Part shown: positions 48,201 through 59,500 of the stretch, piece after piece | Layout of the letters: each line of letters opens with the position of its first letter | How positions within the stretch are numbered: position 1 is the stretch's first letter | Source of the DNA: Mya arenaria | Lineage: Eukaryota > Mollusca > Bivalvia > Myida > Myidae | Reading direction: 5' to 3' | DNA length: 64,000 nt | Assembly (NCBI RefSeq): GCF_026914265.1 | Contig: NC_069132.1 | Coordinates: 33,040,932 to 33,104,931, forward strand | Position numbers and translations under genes: made by a program | Notes under the pieces: generated by a model | Database searches by the model: none | Seen by the model: only the letters and a program-made list of their open reading frames with translations | Told to the model about the DNA's origin: nothing

Positions 48201-51200
48201 TCATGTTCCCTATTCCATAACCGAGTTCGATATCCCTGTTACCTAGTCCATATCCCTGTTACCTATTCCAGCCCCATCCTATAGTCCTGTTTCCTATTTC
48301 ATAACCCCGTTCTATATCCCTGTTACCTACTTCATATCCCTGTTACCTATTCCAGTTCCATCCTCTAGTCCTGTTCGCTATTCCATAACCTCGTTCTATA
48401 TCCCTGTTACCTACTCCATATTCCTGTAACCTATTCCAACCCAATCCTCTAGTCATGTTCGCTATTCCATAACCCCGTTCTATATCCCTGTTATCTTCTC
48501 TATATTCCTGTTACCTATTCCAACTCCATCCTCTAGTCCTGTTCCCTATTCTATAACCGAGTTCTATATCCCTGTTACCTACTCCATATCCCTGTTACCT
48601 ACTCCAACCCAATCCTCTAGTTCTGTTACCTTTTCCATAACCGAGTTCTATATCCCTGTTATCTACTCCATATCCCTGTTACCTATTCCAACCCCATCCT
48701 CTAGCCATGTTCGCTATTTCATAACCCCGTTCTATATCCCGTTACCTACTCCATATCCCTGTTACCTACTCCAACCCAATCCTCTAGTTCTGTTACCTTT
48801 TCCATAACCGAGTTCTTTATCCCTGTTATCTACTCTATATCCCTGTTACCTATTCCAACCCCATCCTCTAGTCCTGTTCCCTATTCCATAACCGAGTTCT
48901 ATATCCCTCTTACCTACTCCATATCCCTGTTACCTATTCCAACCCCATCCTCTGATCATGTTCGCTATTCCATAACCCCGTTCTCTATCCCTGTTATCTA
49001 CTCTATATCCCTGTTACCTATTCCAACCCCATCCTCTAGTCCTGTTCCCTTTTCCATAACCGAGTTCTATATCCCTGTTATCTACTCCATATCCCTGTTA
49101 CCTATTCCAACCCCATCCTCTAGTCATGTTCGCTATTTCATAACCCCGTTCTATATCCCGTTACCTACTCCATATCCCTGTTACCTACTCCAACCCAATC
49201 CTCTAGTTCTGTTACCTTTTCCATAACCGAGTTCTTTATCCCTGTTATCTACTCTATATCCCTGTTACCTATTCCAACCCCATCCTCTAGTCCTGTTCCC
49301 TATTCCATAACCGAGTTCTATATCCCTCTTACCTACTCCATATCCCTGTTACCTATTCCAACCCCATCCTCTGATCATGTTCGCTATTCCATAACCCCGT
49401 TCTCTATCCCTGTTATCTACTCTATATCCCTGTTACCTATTCCAACCCCATCCTCTAGTCCTGTTCCCTATTCCATAACCGAGTTCTATATCCCTGTTAC
49501 CTACTCCATATCCCTGTTACCTATTCCAACCCCATCCTCTGATCATGTTCGCTATTCCATAACCCCGTTCTCTATCCCTGTTACCTATTCCAACCCCATC
49601 CACTAGTCATGTTCGCTATTCCATAACCTCGTTCTACATCCTTGTTACCTACTCCATATCCCCGTTACCTACTCCATATCCCTGTTACCTACTACATATC
49701 CCTGTTACCTACTCCATATCCCTGTTACCTACTCCATATCCCTGATACCTATTCCAACCCCATCCTCTAGTCATGTTCGCTATTCCATAACCTCGTTCTA
49801 TATCCCCGTTACCTACTCCATATCCCTGTTACCTACTCCATATCCCTGTTACCTACTCCATATCCCTGTTACCTACTACATATCCCCGTTACCTACTCCA
49901 TATCCCCGTTACCTACTCCATATCCCTGTTACCTACTCCATATCCCTGTTACCTACTCCATATCCCTGTTACCTACTCCATATCCCTGTTACCTATTCCA
50001 ACCCCATCTTTTGGTCCTGTTCCCTATTCCATAACCTCGTTCTATATACCTGTTACCTACTCCATATCCCTGTTACCTACTCCATATCCCTGTTACCTAC
50101 TCCATATCCCTGTTACCTACTCCATATCCCTGTTACCTACTCCATATCCCTGTTACCTACTCCATATCCCTGTTACCTACTCCATATCCCTGTTACCTAC
50201 TCGATGTATGTACATAAAGCTTTTGAATTAAGAAATACGTTTGTTTATATTTAACAAAAGTAATGAGTTTATATCTATATAGCATCCACTGTCTCCTCAC
50301 ATATATTATAGTTTGAATTATATAATGATAAAGTGTTAGTTATTGTAAAAAAATTGTATCTAAAAAATTGTATTTGACCAATGATCTATGAATTGTCATG
50401 ATATGTGTATATATATGCATAATTCTTGTATGCATTTGAAATAAACTATGAAACTATATTCGTATTCCCTACGCCATGCCACCATTCTCTATTCGTATTC
50501 CAAACGCCATGTCACTATTCTGTATTCGTGTTCCCAACGCCATGTCACCATTCTCTATTCGTGTTCCCAACGCCATGTCAACATTCTCTATTCGTGTTCC
50601 CCCACGCCACGTCACCATTCTCTATTCGTGATCCCAACGCCATGTCACTATTCTCTATTCGTGTTCCCAACGCCATGTCACCATTCTCTATTCGTGTTCC
50701 AAACGCCATGTCACCATTCTCTATTCGTGTTCTCAACGCCATGTCACCATTCTCTATTCGTGTTCTCAACGCCATGTCACCATTCTCTATTCGTGTTCCC
50801 CACGCCATGTCACCATTCTCTATTCGTGTTCCCCCACGCCATGTCACCATTCTCTTTTCGTGATCCCAACGCCATGTCACTATTCTCTATTCGTGTTCCC
50901 AACGCCATGTCACCATTCTATGTTCGTGTTCCAAGCGCCATGTCACCATTCTCTATTCTCTATTCGTGTTCCCAACGCCATGTCGCCATTCTCTATCTTT
51001 GTTCCCTATGTTATGCCCCCATAATCTATTCGTGATCCCTATGTTATGGCCCCATTTTCTATTCGTGCTCCGTTTATATTCCATGCCCCAAGTGTCTACA
51101 CCATGCCCCCATTCTCTATTCATCTTCCCTACACCATGTATTCTCTTTTATATTGCATGCTCCACTCTTTTCTAATACTACATGCTCTAGAACACCGACG

Positions 51201-52105
51201 TACCTTGAAGGCCTCTCTGATCTGATCGGCGGACCCCGTGTACTGACAGCGTTTCGCCATCATCGCCAAGTATTCTTCGAAGTCGATCTCACCGTTACCT
51301 ACAAACAGTTAATATGTCCATACAAGTACCGTTGAATACATTCTTTCATAGTGTAGATCTACAACGATGAATGAAGAAACAACAAAAGAAAAAAAAACCG
51401 CAGTAGAAAATCTGAACTTAAAAATGTGACTTACCGTCGACATCTACTTCCTGGATCATAGTCTGCAGCTCGGCGTCCGATTTATTCTCCCCAAGAGATC
51501 TCATGACGACGCCCAGCTCCTTCGTTGAGATCGTGCCGCTACCATCCTTGTCAAACAGATTAAACGCCTCCTTGAACTCTGTGGGTAGCAATCAGATATG
51601 TTCATTTTGTATAAATCTACAAGGACTTACAAAACGCAGAAAACTTGGGTCCCTGGTGCAATTTTCTGGCCAAGAAACCCCATAATCAAAATAAAATTCA
51701 ATTGAATTACGAATATATCGGGACCCTATATATTTTATTTCATATCATAGAATATCCTCAAATGTCAACCATGAGGGTCCTACGACCCCGAGCTGAAAAA
51801 TCCCAGATAAAACCCTTATTTTAACCTAAGCTGAATTGTAAGTTTATGTGACCAGAAAGGCATAATACTCGAGCCGTTTTCGCACCTTCTTCTACTTCTT
51901 TTCTCGTGAGAAGCTGTTGGAACCGTAGATCGAACTTGGATCATTTTGCGCGGATATGAACCAACACATTCTTGTTTCTAAATGAAATTCCCATGACTGT
52001 AATGCTTTAATGTTATATTTTGAGTCAACCCCCTCGCCACTATAGAAGTGTCATACGAAGTTAGAGAGTACTCAAAATCTAATTAAAAACTGTAATAATA
52101 ATAAC

Positions 52106-52163
<58 letters not shown>

Positions 52164-52206
52164 GTAATAATAATAATAAAAATAAAAATAAATAAAAAAA
52201 TAATAA

Positions 52207-52272
<66 letters not shown>

Positions 52273-53183
52273 TGAGAAACCACATACCTGCTATTTGTTC
52301 TGGTGTCAGTTTGTCTGCCTAAAGAAAACGAGATCCATGTAAAATGTTAACTCTTTAAAGATCATATTCAGTTAAATGAGATGTTCGCTATATTCGACAT
52401 TATTTTCACAAATCATATATAACTGTCATCACAAGTTTCTCCATTGTGAAAAATACTATGTGTGGATGTTGTGACATAATATGATTATTTATCAGCTGTG
52501 CTCAAAAACAAAATATTTCGTGTGGTTAATGTAAAAAGGTACCAAATGACACTTCAATATCGAAATTTTAATACCTTCTGGAATGAACCACACGATATAT
52601 TCGCAGTAGGAAAATTTCATTAAATAGAATTAGCATAATTACCACATTTTCAAACTTCGTTTAAATGTGTATTGATTACTAGATACTTTGAACCCAAGTC
52701 TACATCAACTTGTGTAGTGTTCTGTTCAGTTATGTTCTGTTCACAGTCAAAGTGTACATGTATATACTCTTTCTCTAACACTACACTTAAGTCCCTTATA
52801 ACAGGATGAAGCTTATTTTGAAATAAATTGTGAAATAATCTTATTTCGAGTTTTGAAAAAAACAACATAGCTATGGTAAACACGATAAACAATATTTTAT
52901 TTTTGTAAAACCACGCTAACTTAGTAAACAGATAATACTTTAGCTTGTTATTAGACTAAGAAACGCTTGTCAATGAGTAAAAATGCACGTGCTAAAACGC
53001 CAACAAGCAACATGCATTTACGAGTTATTGTGTCAATATGCGCAGTTTATTTAAACTTTCATTTTTTTCTCAATTAGAAAGAAACTACTCGTAAATATAA
53101 ACGTTTTTGTTATAAAATGTAAACAAAATAACTATAAAAGCCTATGCCTTCGTGAATACAGATGAAATAAACAAACTTACCAT
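42246..53183 (-). CDS. Calmodulin-like EF-hand protein, six coding exons, complete
   Basis: A four-EF-hand calcium sensor of the calmodulin family. Minus-strand coding exons: 53,181-53,183 (ATG only, immediately before GTAAGT); 52,288-52,318; 51,435-51,578; 51,204-51,298; 42,334-42,481; 42,246-42,286. Borders are GT-AG, phases agree, and the product is 153 residues (calmodulin has 149). It begins [17 protein letters not shown], almost as calmodulin, and the lone-ATG first exon is also seen in calmodulin genes. Loops: EF1 at 21-32 ([12 protein letters not shown]) and EF2 at 57-68 ([12 protein letters not shown]) are canonical. EF3 at 94-105 ([12 protein letters not shown]) has Glu and Lys at positions 4 and 5. 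EF4 at 130-141 ([12 protein letters not shown]) ends in Asp rather than Glu, which usually weakens Ca2+ binding. The tail is [12 protein letters not shown]. It is too divergent to be calmodulin itself; a troponin-C-like role or a mollusc-specific calmodulin-like protein is possible. The fourth intron spans 8.7 kb, largely satellite. Confidence 0.93.
42685..43796. mobile_element. Non-autonomous DNA transposon with TTAAGGTAGCACACCC ends
   Basis: The left end TTAAGGTAGCACACCC is exactly mirrored at the right end (gggtgtgctaccttaa), enclosing 1.1 kb of AT-rich sequence without a transposase. TTAA at both edges could be the target duplication. An internal segment 'aaatccctacctaccctac' plus 'aaagttaccctaaac' is related to sequence at 56,180-56,260. 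Lies in the large calmodulin-like intron. Confidence 0.7.
43797..44890. repeat. Degenerate flank of the pyrimidine-rich satellite
   Basis: Irregular, strongly T/C-rich sequence built of 'cctattccat', 'ccctattcctgttccctt' and 'tatccctgttacc' phrases without a fixed period. It grades into the ordered array that follows and is probably its decayed edge. Open frames of 183 and 105 codons here are low-complexity artefacts. Confidence 0.7.
44891..50205. repeat. 21-bp satellite with 84-bp higher-order units, 5.3 kb
   Basis: From about 44,900 to 49,640 the repeating unit is 84 bases, made of four diverged 21-mers: 'tatatccctgttacctactcc', 'atatccctgttacctattcc', 'accccatcctctagtcatg' and 'cgctattccataaccccg' types. 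From about 49,650 to 50,205 only the first kind of 21-mer remains, nearly uniform, broken by two 84-base-type interruptions. The array fills most of the fourth intron of the calmodulin-like gene. Confidence 0.95.
50455..51000. repeat. 33-bp minisatellite
   Basis: About 16 copies of 'tattcgtgttcccaacgcc' plus 'atgtcaccattctc', separated from the larger satellite by 250 bases of unique AT-rich DNA. Decayed copies continue to about 51,170, just before the 51,204-51,298 exon. The three-divisible period yields open frames of 100 to 195 codons on both strands. Confidence 0.9.
51579..52287. other. Intron of the calmodulin-like gene
   Basis: Contains no recognised element other than the ATT/TAA trinucleotide tract described separately. 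Confidence 0.5.
52092..52269. repeat. (TAA)n microsatellite, about 175 bp
   Basis: Nearly uninterrupted TAA repeats with a short A-rich interruption around 52,178-52,205. It sits 19 bases from the splice donor of the second coding exon of the calmodulin-like gene. Poly-Ile and poly-Tyr frames here are artefacts. Confidence 0.95.
52319..53180. other. First intron of the calmodulin-like gene
   Basis: AT-rich, between the ATG-only exon and the 31-base second exon. No element recognised. Confidence 0.5.
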
Positions 53184-53579
53184 AACTTATTTCCTCAATT
53201 TACATGTTCGATATAAGAACATAAAGTGACTGGCGTTCTCAATATAAAAGAAAAATCCTATACACCAATACCGATTTAATAAAAGACGCTTTCAAAATAT
53301 TATTTACATGGCCACTTACGGTTTATAATCTCTGGTGTCGAAAAGCCTACCAATTTAATCTGATCGGTTCTGATTTTAAGGCAGAGACATGCATGCACTT
53401 GAACGTGAGAAAGAGAAATGGTTCTTCATGTAAGGCTGGGTGGGGATAAACTATGAATAGATGTCTAGACATTGGCTTAGAACAGGGGTTGGGTCGGGTC
53501 GGTCGGGTGGCGGGGATGGGGGTATGGGTGGTCTCCGGTTTATTTTTTTCTTTAAAAAACATTAAATGGTAGTATCTCT
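53184..53579. promoter_or_regulatory. 5' UTR and upstream region of the calmodulin-like gene
   Basis: By position contains the transcription start of the minus-strand gene. No diagnostic promoter element on the minus strand stands out. Confidence 0.3.
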
Positions 53580-53935
53580 TTAAAGCTGCACTCTCACAGA
53601 TGAGATAACTTTGATTTTATTTTTTTGTCTAGGAACGAGCCATTTTTTTGCGAAAATCATTAACCAGTTATATAAGACTGCTGACAAAAAATTAGATCGC
53701 AGATTTTTTATATTTAAGTTCAAAAATTGATGTTTTATGCATTTTTCTTTAACCGTTAGTAACGGTTTAAGTCATAAAACATTAATTATCGAACGGAAAT
53801 ATGAAAATATACGATCTTATTTTTGTCAGAAATCTAATATCATTGGTTTGCATATATCAACGCAAAAAATTCTCTTTCCAAGACAAAAATAAAAAAAAAA
53901 TGTAAAAAGGTATATCTGTGGGAGTGAAGCTTTAA
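53580..53935. mobile_element. Foldback MITE (TTAAAGCTGCACT family), copy 2
   Basis: Begins TTAAAGCTGCACTCTCACAG and ends ctgtgggagtgaagctttaa, with a long internal inverted repeat centred on 'aaccgttagtaacggttt'. It aligns over its length with 33,386-33,735 and is of almost equal size. Confidence 0.85.
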
Positions 53936-54534
53936 TACTGTTTTGAGGCTTCGTTCCCATTAAAATAAAAGGCAATACATTGATTTGAACTCAAAAGTCA
54001 AAATACAATTACCTAAATCATAAAATCAGGTGCATGTCATAAGATAAAAATAAGGCGGTACAATAAGTAATCCGACGCAAACCGAATCACGTAGACAAAA
54101 ACGTATCATTGCAAGCTAATAAGGTTTTATATAAATTTAAAAAAAAGCAATTCCACTAATCTTGATATTTCGTTTAACAGAAATCGTATGACCAGTCGCC
54201 TTTAGGTAAAATATGGATTTTCACCAAAAGCCAATAGTAAGAAGTTTTAAATTAGAATTTCTTTACTTTGTCAAGGTGTCAAGTCTCGAAGAATTTACCA
54301 TACCTATTGGCAAATGCGGTATAAACAATCTAGTCTCACCGACTGGAAGGTATGGCAAACAATGAAAACACTGCCCCATTTTCGCTGTGTATATATCAAC
54401 TATAAACTCGCTTATTTTCCTTAAGTGATCTTCTATGTAAGTGACAGGTACTTGCCGTCCTTTTTCTGCTAACCGCTAATCATACATGTATTGATTAACG
54501 TAAAACTTGACGACCCCGTCTACAGTGCTCTCAT

Positions 54535-54849
54535 TTGACTGCGCATTACATTAAAATGTTTAAACATACATGTACGGCCATATACACAGAACCGACGACG
54601 CCCGAGAACTGTCCGTCGAGAATTACGATGACAGCCTTAAGTTCCGTGTTCCTTACTATGCCGGTCATGGCCGATCACACGGGCGTCAATGCGGTGCGCA
54701 ACCGAGAAATTCAGTTCCGGATTGGCACTGGTGCAAGGAGGTTTCCTGAGCATCCGCTGCCAGTTCAGGGTTTCATTCTCATTCGCTTGTGTTTAAGGTA
54801 CCGTACTTCATTTGGTACTACCCGAGGGCCGTCAGATTCCGATGGTGAT
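54535..54849 (+). other. GC-richer, coding-like island of unknown origin
   Basis: An open frame of 105 codons in a stretch visibly less AT-rich than its surroundings, containing CPSRITMTALSSVF, NAVRNREIQFRIGTG and LRYRTSFGTT. The composition suggests a former or present coding segment. I recognise no family, see no splice sites that place it in a gene, and cannot exclude a transposon remnant. Confidence 0.25.
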
Positions 54850-55256
54850 TAGGAATTGCCAAACTAGGTTTTTTTGGAGTTTGGGCTTACAATGTCCATT
54901 TTGTTGATGGACGTGTTTGACGTTGTACCTTTCCTGAAACTTCTGAGAAGAATGCAAGATGTTTGGAGACAACTGATTAAAAAATAAGTTAGTTACGAGA
55001 ATTATGAAAACACAATCGTCCGTAAAAGAGCCTTGGGCCATCCTTAAAAAATTGAATGGTTGCTGTAACGCGACCGACTCACGAAATTACCGCGACTCAA
55101 CTTTTTTTTTAGGCCCTCCAGGACGAATTTTTTTTTTCGCATCTCCGAGCGTACGGAAAATAATCTTTCCGATCATTATATTTTCTTTCCGCTCATTATT
55201 TTCCTTCGGCTCATTTATATTACGTCATGCGGTTGACTTTTGTTTTTATCGACAAA

Positions 55257-55589
55257 ATGGCCGACGAAGGCGAGCGTGTAACCTTTGCGGTTACAGTTAT
55301 CGAGAAAAAGGGGCCTGAAACCATATTCCATGCTCGAAACTCCATTAGAAAAATCAGCACAAACGAGTCCTGGTTTGATGTCTTTTCCGCTTTAACTGAA
55401 AATGTCGCAATTGACCCTGAAATAGATGAACATTTTGAGAAAATTGCGTCGGTGCAGGTGTCCTCGAATCTGGAAAATACTACACAATTCAGTCCAGATA
55501 CTTACGATAAAATAAGTGTCTTATATGACTTTGACAAGACTCTGAAGTATGTCACGATCACAATTAAAACTACACCACAACAGGACTAA
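55257..55589 (+). CDS. Hypothetical single-exon protein, 110 residues
   Basis: I start this ORF at the ATG at 55,257 (context aaaATGGCC, a good Kozak match) rather than the in-frame ATG at 55,227. The product is acidic, soluble-looking and without signal peptide or membrane segment: MADEGERVTFAVTVIEKKG... then a Trp-Phe segment (NESWFDVFSALTENV), an acidic region (DPEIDEHFEKIASVQV) and a beta-strand-like end (LKYVTITIKTTPQQD). No known family is recognised. Sequence upstream contains a CRE-like 'ttacgtca' at about 55,215. Regular alternation of charged and hydrophobic residues and codon-like composition argue for a real gene, but it could be a fragment of a larger spliced protein or a transposon-linked ORF. 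Confidence 0.45.
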   Translation: MADEGERVTFAVTVIEKKGPETIFHARNSIRKISTNESWFDVFSALTENVAIDPEIDEHFEKIASVQVSSNLENTTQFSPDTYDKISVLYDFDKTLKYVTITIKTTPQQD

Positions 55590-56591
55590 TCATGAGCAAT
55601 CAAAATGATGTAAGCTTTACTTTAACATGGTATATCATAGGTCAGCCCAAAATCCAGGTTTACAACACATTCATGGGTCATGATTTGTACATGATTTCTA
55701 CAGCATTTTGGTCCCTCTTGCTGTTCTCAGTTACTGATAGGAGTATGGGAACTTTAAAGAACTGGTAAACAACTCAGGATGACTGAGATTGCCCAGGAAC
55801 ATTGTGAGTAGGTTTCTAAAAATGTTACTCAAACAAAGCCAATAAACAAAAATGATGCAATGCATTAGACTTTATTAACAGGAAACTTATTTTGGATGTT
55901 CATTATAAATACCAAATTTATTATTATAATGTTCTGTAACTATTTATATTGTAATCCTAAGAGTTTGTTGTACAACTATGTAGACACAGTGATGAAGTAT
56001 CTAAGTCTGTGTCCATGGGATCTGTCCAAATGAGGATGATGGAATGAGACATGTCTGATGATAGTCATCACACTGTACTACATGATAATGGATTAATGGA
56101 TGAGGTCTGTCCAAAATGAAGTGTCAAGCAATCTGAAATGATAAGAAACTTATTTACTGAGTAATTTCAGGCACACAATGGAAAAAAAAAAATCCCTACC
56201 TACCTACTCACTGTAAAAATGATGGGTAGCGTTACAGCAAACATACAATTTTTTAAGGATGGCCTTAACATGCCAACCTTTGTGTAAAAAAGTTTTTTGT
56301 TAATATTCTTGGAATTTTTGGTTGATATTTAGGGTTTTGTGATAGATGATCATGTTTCAATTAATTTTGGTCTTGAAAAAGGATTTTTTAAGGAGGGGTT
56401 GTGGTCATAGGGCGAGTCATGTCAACGCAACTGTCGTCCGAGGTGAATACTACAGTGCCTGCGGCACGCTTTGTTTGTATTTTACCTGTTGATGAGCAGA
56501 ACAGGTTAGACCGTTTATTCGACTTATACAAGAGTATATCGTCGTAATACATATAGTTTTATATATATTTAAACATGTCACGTATATCAAC
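55590..56591. other. Intergenic, with a MITE fragment
   Basis: AT-rich. At 56,180-56,260 the phrase 'aaatccctacctacctact' followed by 'gggtagcgttacagcaaac' resembles the interior of the 42,685-43,796 element and is probably a remnant of a related family. No exon recognised. Confidence 0.4.
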
Positions 56592-59500
56592 CAGGGGCGT
56601 AACTGAGTTATTTTTAAGTGTACTCCCATAATAGGGGGGTCCGGGGGCATGCCCCCCGGATTTTTTTTTGGAGAAGGAAGCGATTTACTGGCATTTCGTG
56701 ACTATCCAGGGGCTATATTAACGACATATTTGGGTAGAAAAAAATCAAAACAGATTGATTAAATGTTAATATACTGTTTCTCTGATACGCAGTACATATT
56801 ATTAAACATAGTTGATCTCATAAAATTTCCATATTGTGTCTTTCTCAAGCGACATTAAGATTTAAACCTTGAACACAAAGGCAAGGCGTCTGTTTTGCTG
56901 GTTAGCAAACTTGTCGACAACGCGTTCTGCACTGATTTCTCTGTCTCTGCATACATTCATGAGACCAAGACCTGACAGGCGCTCAGTACCCATCGTACTT
57001 CTTAGATATGTCTTGACCCTTCTCATTACCGAAAACGACCGTTCGGCTCTTGCCGTAGACACCGGCATGACCATTAAAAGGGTGAGACAGTGTCGTAGTC
57101 TTGGGTAAAGGGCTTTGCTTGCAAGCGTAATTGATTCCGCTAGAGACGCCGGGGCAGCTGGACGGTTAACCGCCAACGTCGCGTCCGTCCACCACATACG
57201 CCACCGCTCACACTCGCGGACAAAAATGGTTTCATCCACATCTAGGCATGCTTGGAAGGCTTGGTACACGTCATTGATACTCTCCCGGGGAAGACCGTCA
57301 TTCTGAATCTACAAAAGAACGCAAATGTTGCGACTTAGTTTTTTTATTCATTAAATAAATCAGTTTACAATAAATCATATACCTGATTTAGCAAACAAAT
57401 CCAAGGATGTATAAGTATGTTAAAAGATACCTTCAATGGAAGAAGCTTTTGGGCACAGAACCGACCATGGCCCTGCATCAAGCGTGTTTCTAATTCTACC
57501 AGCAAGTGGTCGACGAAAGGCAAATACATGTTTCTCTTCCAAAATTCGGACGTATTGCCTGGGGCGTTCGGTCGATTTTGTTGATGACCATAACGTCTGG
57601 GAGCGGCGGGTATGACTTCAAAGTCACCAGCAATGTCCACCGCTTTCTGAAACAGGCTGTTCCAGACTTCATCGTCATTTCTTTCCGCCTGAAAGAATTA
57701 GGAGTCGTAAGGCGCTGCGGATATTTTAACGAATTATTATGTACATGCTTTCACGTGTGTGCTGAATATTTAAAATTTATCATTTAAAATGGAAAATAAA
57801 ATTTACCTGTGTCGTTAGCTGCATGAAGCAAGTCACAGTCATTCGCCTGTAGCATGTAAGACAGTGGAACTAGGGCTGACAAAAGATGATAAATCGCCAC
57901 CAGGGTCACAATAAATTCGAAATTCGTAACTGACAATTTATGTACCGCAGCCTTCGTATCCCCTTCATCGGCAAGTCGGTCGAGTGTCGTTACCACGGTC
58001 CTACAGGATACAAAAAAAGTATGTCCATGCCAGTATGGTGTTTGGATAACAATAAAACAATATTTACGCAATGATTCATTTTCGACTGTATAATCAAGAT
58101 TGTTTTATACCTGTATGATACAAGGAATGTGTGCAAAGCGTCCGCACGTGCTGACCAGCGAGTCTCATAAAGTGATCAGAGTCGCGTTCGCTCCGCCATG
58201 CCTTCCCTGCTGACATCATCTCCTGCAAGTGTTTCTTGGAATTGAAGTAAGCGTTTTGCGGAATAATTAAAGGCGAATGCCACCTGTTGCACCGTACTCA
58301 TAAGGTTTCTGGCATAAACCTCTTTGGATGCATGGATGATGGCGAGGTTCAAATAATGCGCTTTGCAATGGGTGTATATCGCCTCTGGTATGAGGGATCG
58401 AATCCTCGCCTGCACTCCACGATGTATGCCCGACATATTGCTGGCACCGTCGTAACCCTGGCCACGCATTTGATCCGTTTTGACACCTTTAAACGAGTTA
58501 TGATAAGCATTATAGAACGTTTTTTAAACAGTAGGTAAGTTTTATTCGTTTTTCTGCTATTTTAATCTTTTAGCAAAGACCCTAACACGACATTACATAA
58601 GATAAAAAGTGTACGACACATGAAAATTGCATACAACACAAAAAGGAAAAGGTTTTCTAAAGGGTGTATTTTTATTCTGTATGGAATTTTCACTTGTATA
58701 ATTAATCTAAATCCGACGATTATCTAAAGATCATTTATGCGACTACATAATTTATGTGTTACAGAACCATGAAATACTTTCAATAGTTTTGCATACCTAA
58801 TTTAGTGAGGTTTTCAATGAATGCATTAATAGCTAATGCCTCTCCAGTGGTAGACTCGCATTGGGAGAACCCGAGGAACTCCTCGTGTATCTCGTCACTC
58901 TCTGAATCTACAAAGCGCACACATAGGGCTATCTGCTCCATAGTGGCAGCGTCCGTTGCCTCATCCACCATGAAACCAAATACGCCAGCGTCGTTACACC
59001 TCGAAACGATATCGCCACTTATAAGTTGGCCACAAATACCTATCAGATCATTCTGAATCTTGGGCGATGTATACCGGGTTCTAGGGTCACCATTTACCAA
59101 ATGATCATTGAGAAGCTTATTATATTTTGCCTGGAAATGCAACAGCGCTTGGAAATTGCTTGATGACTCATCATGACCCCTTAGCGCAATGTTTTGCTGA
59201 CCACAAAGAATAATTGTTTCAACAATAGACACTAAAATCTGACGATTCTTTTCAACCATGGCGTTAAATTGAGATGATATTGTGCACTTAATGTCTTTTT
59301 TTCTGCCCTTTCAACACGGCCAAGTAGTTCTCCGCAGCAATTAATTGGTCAATATGACATTGGGATTTGCTATGTCTTTCTACAATCTTTGAAAAATTAC
59401 ACCAGTCTGTAAAAGGTTCCCTAGTCAAAGCTTCACTACGGGCCACCTTGTCACCGAAAAGGAAGCACGGCGCGCAATAAACGCCATCTTTGCTGATAGA

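Noticed and set aside
50448-51035. 195-codon frame with a His/Ser/Leu/Phe repeat
   Set aside because: Product of the 33-bp array inside the calmodulin-like intron; frames are also open on the opposite strand.
52079-52285. Poly-isoleucine and poly-tyrosine open frames
   Set aside because: Translation of the TAA/ATT microsatellite.
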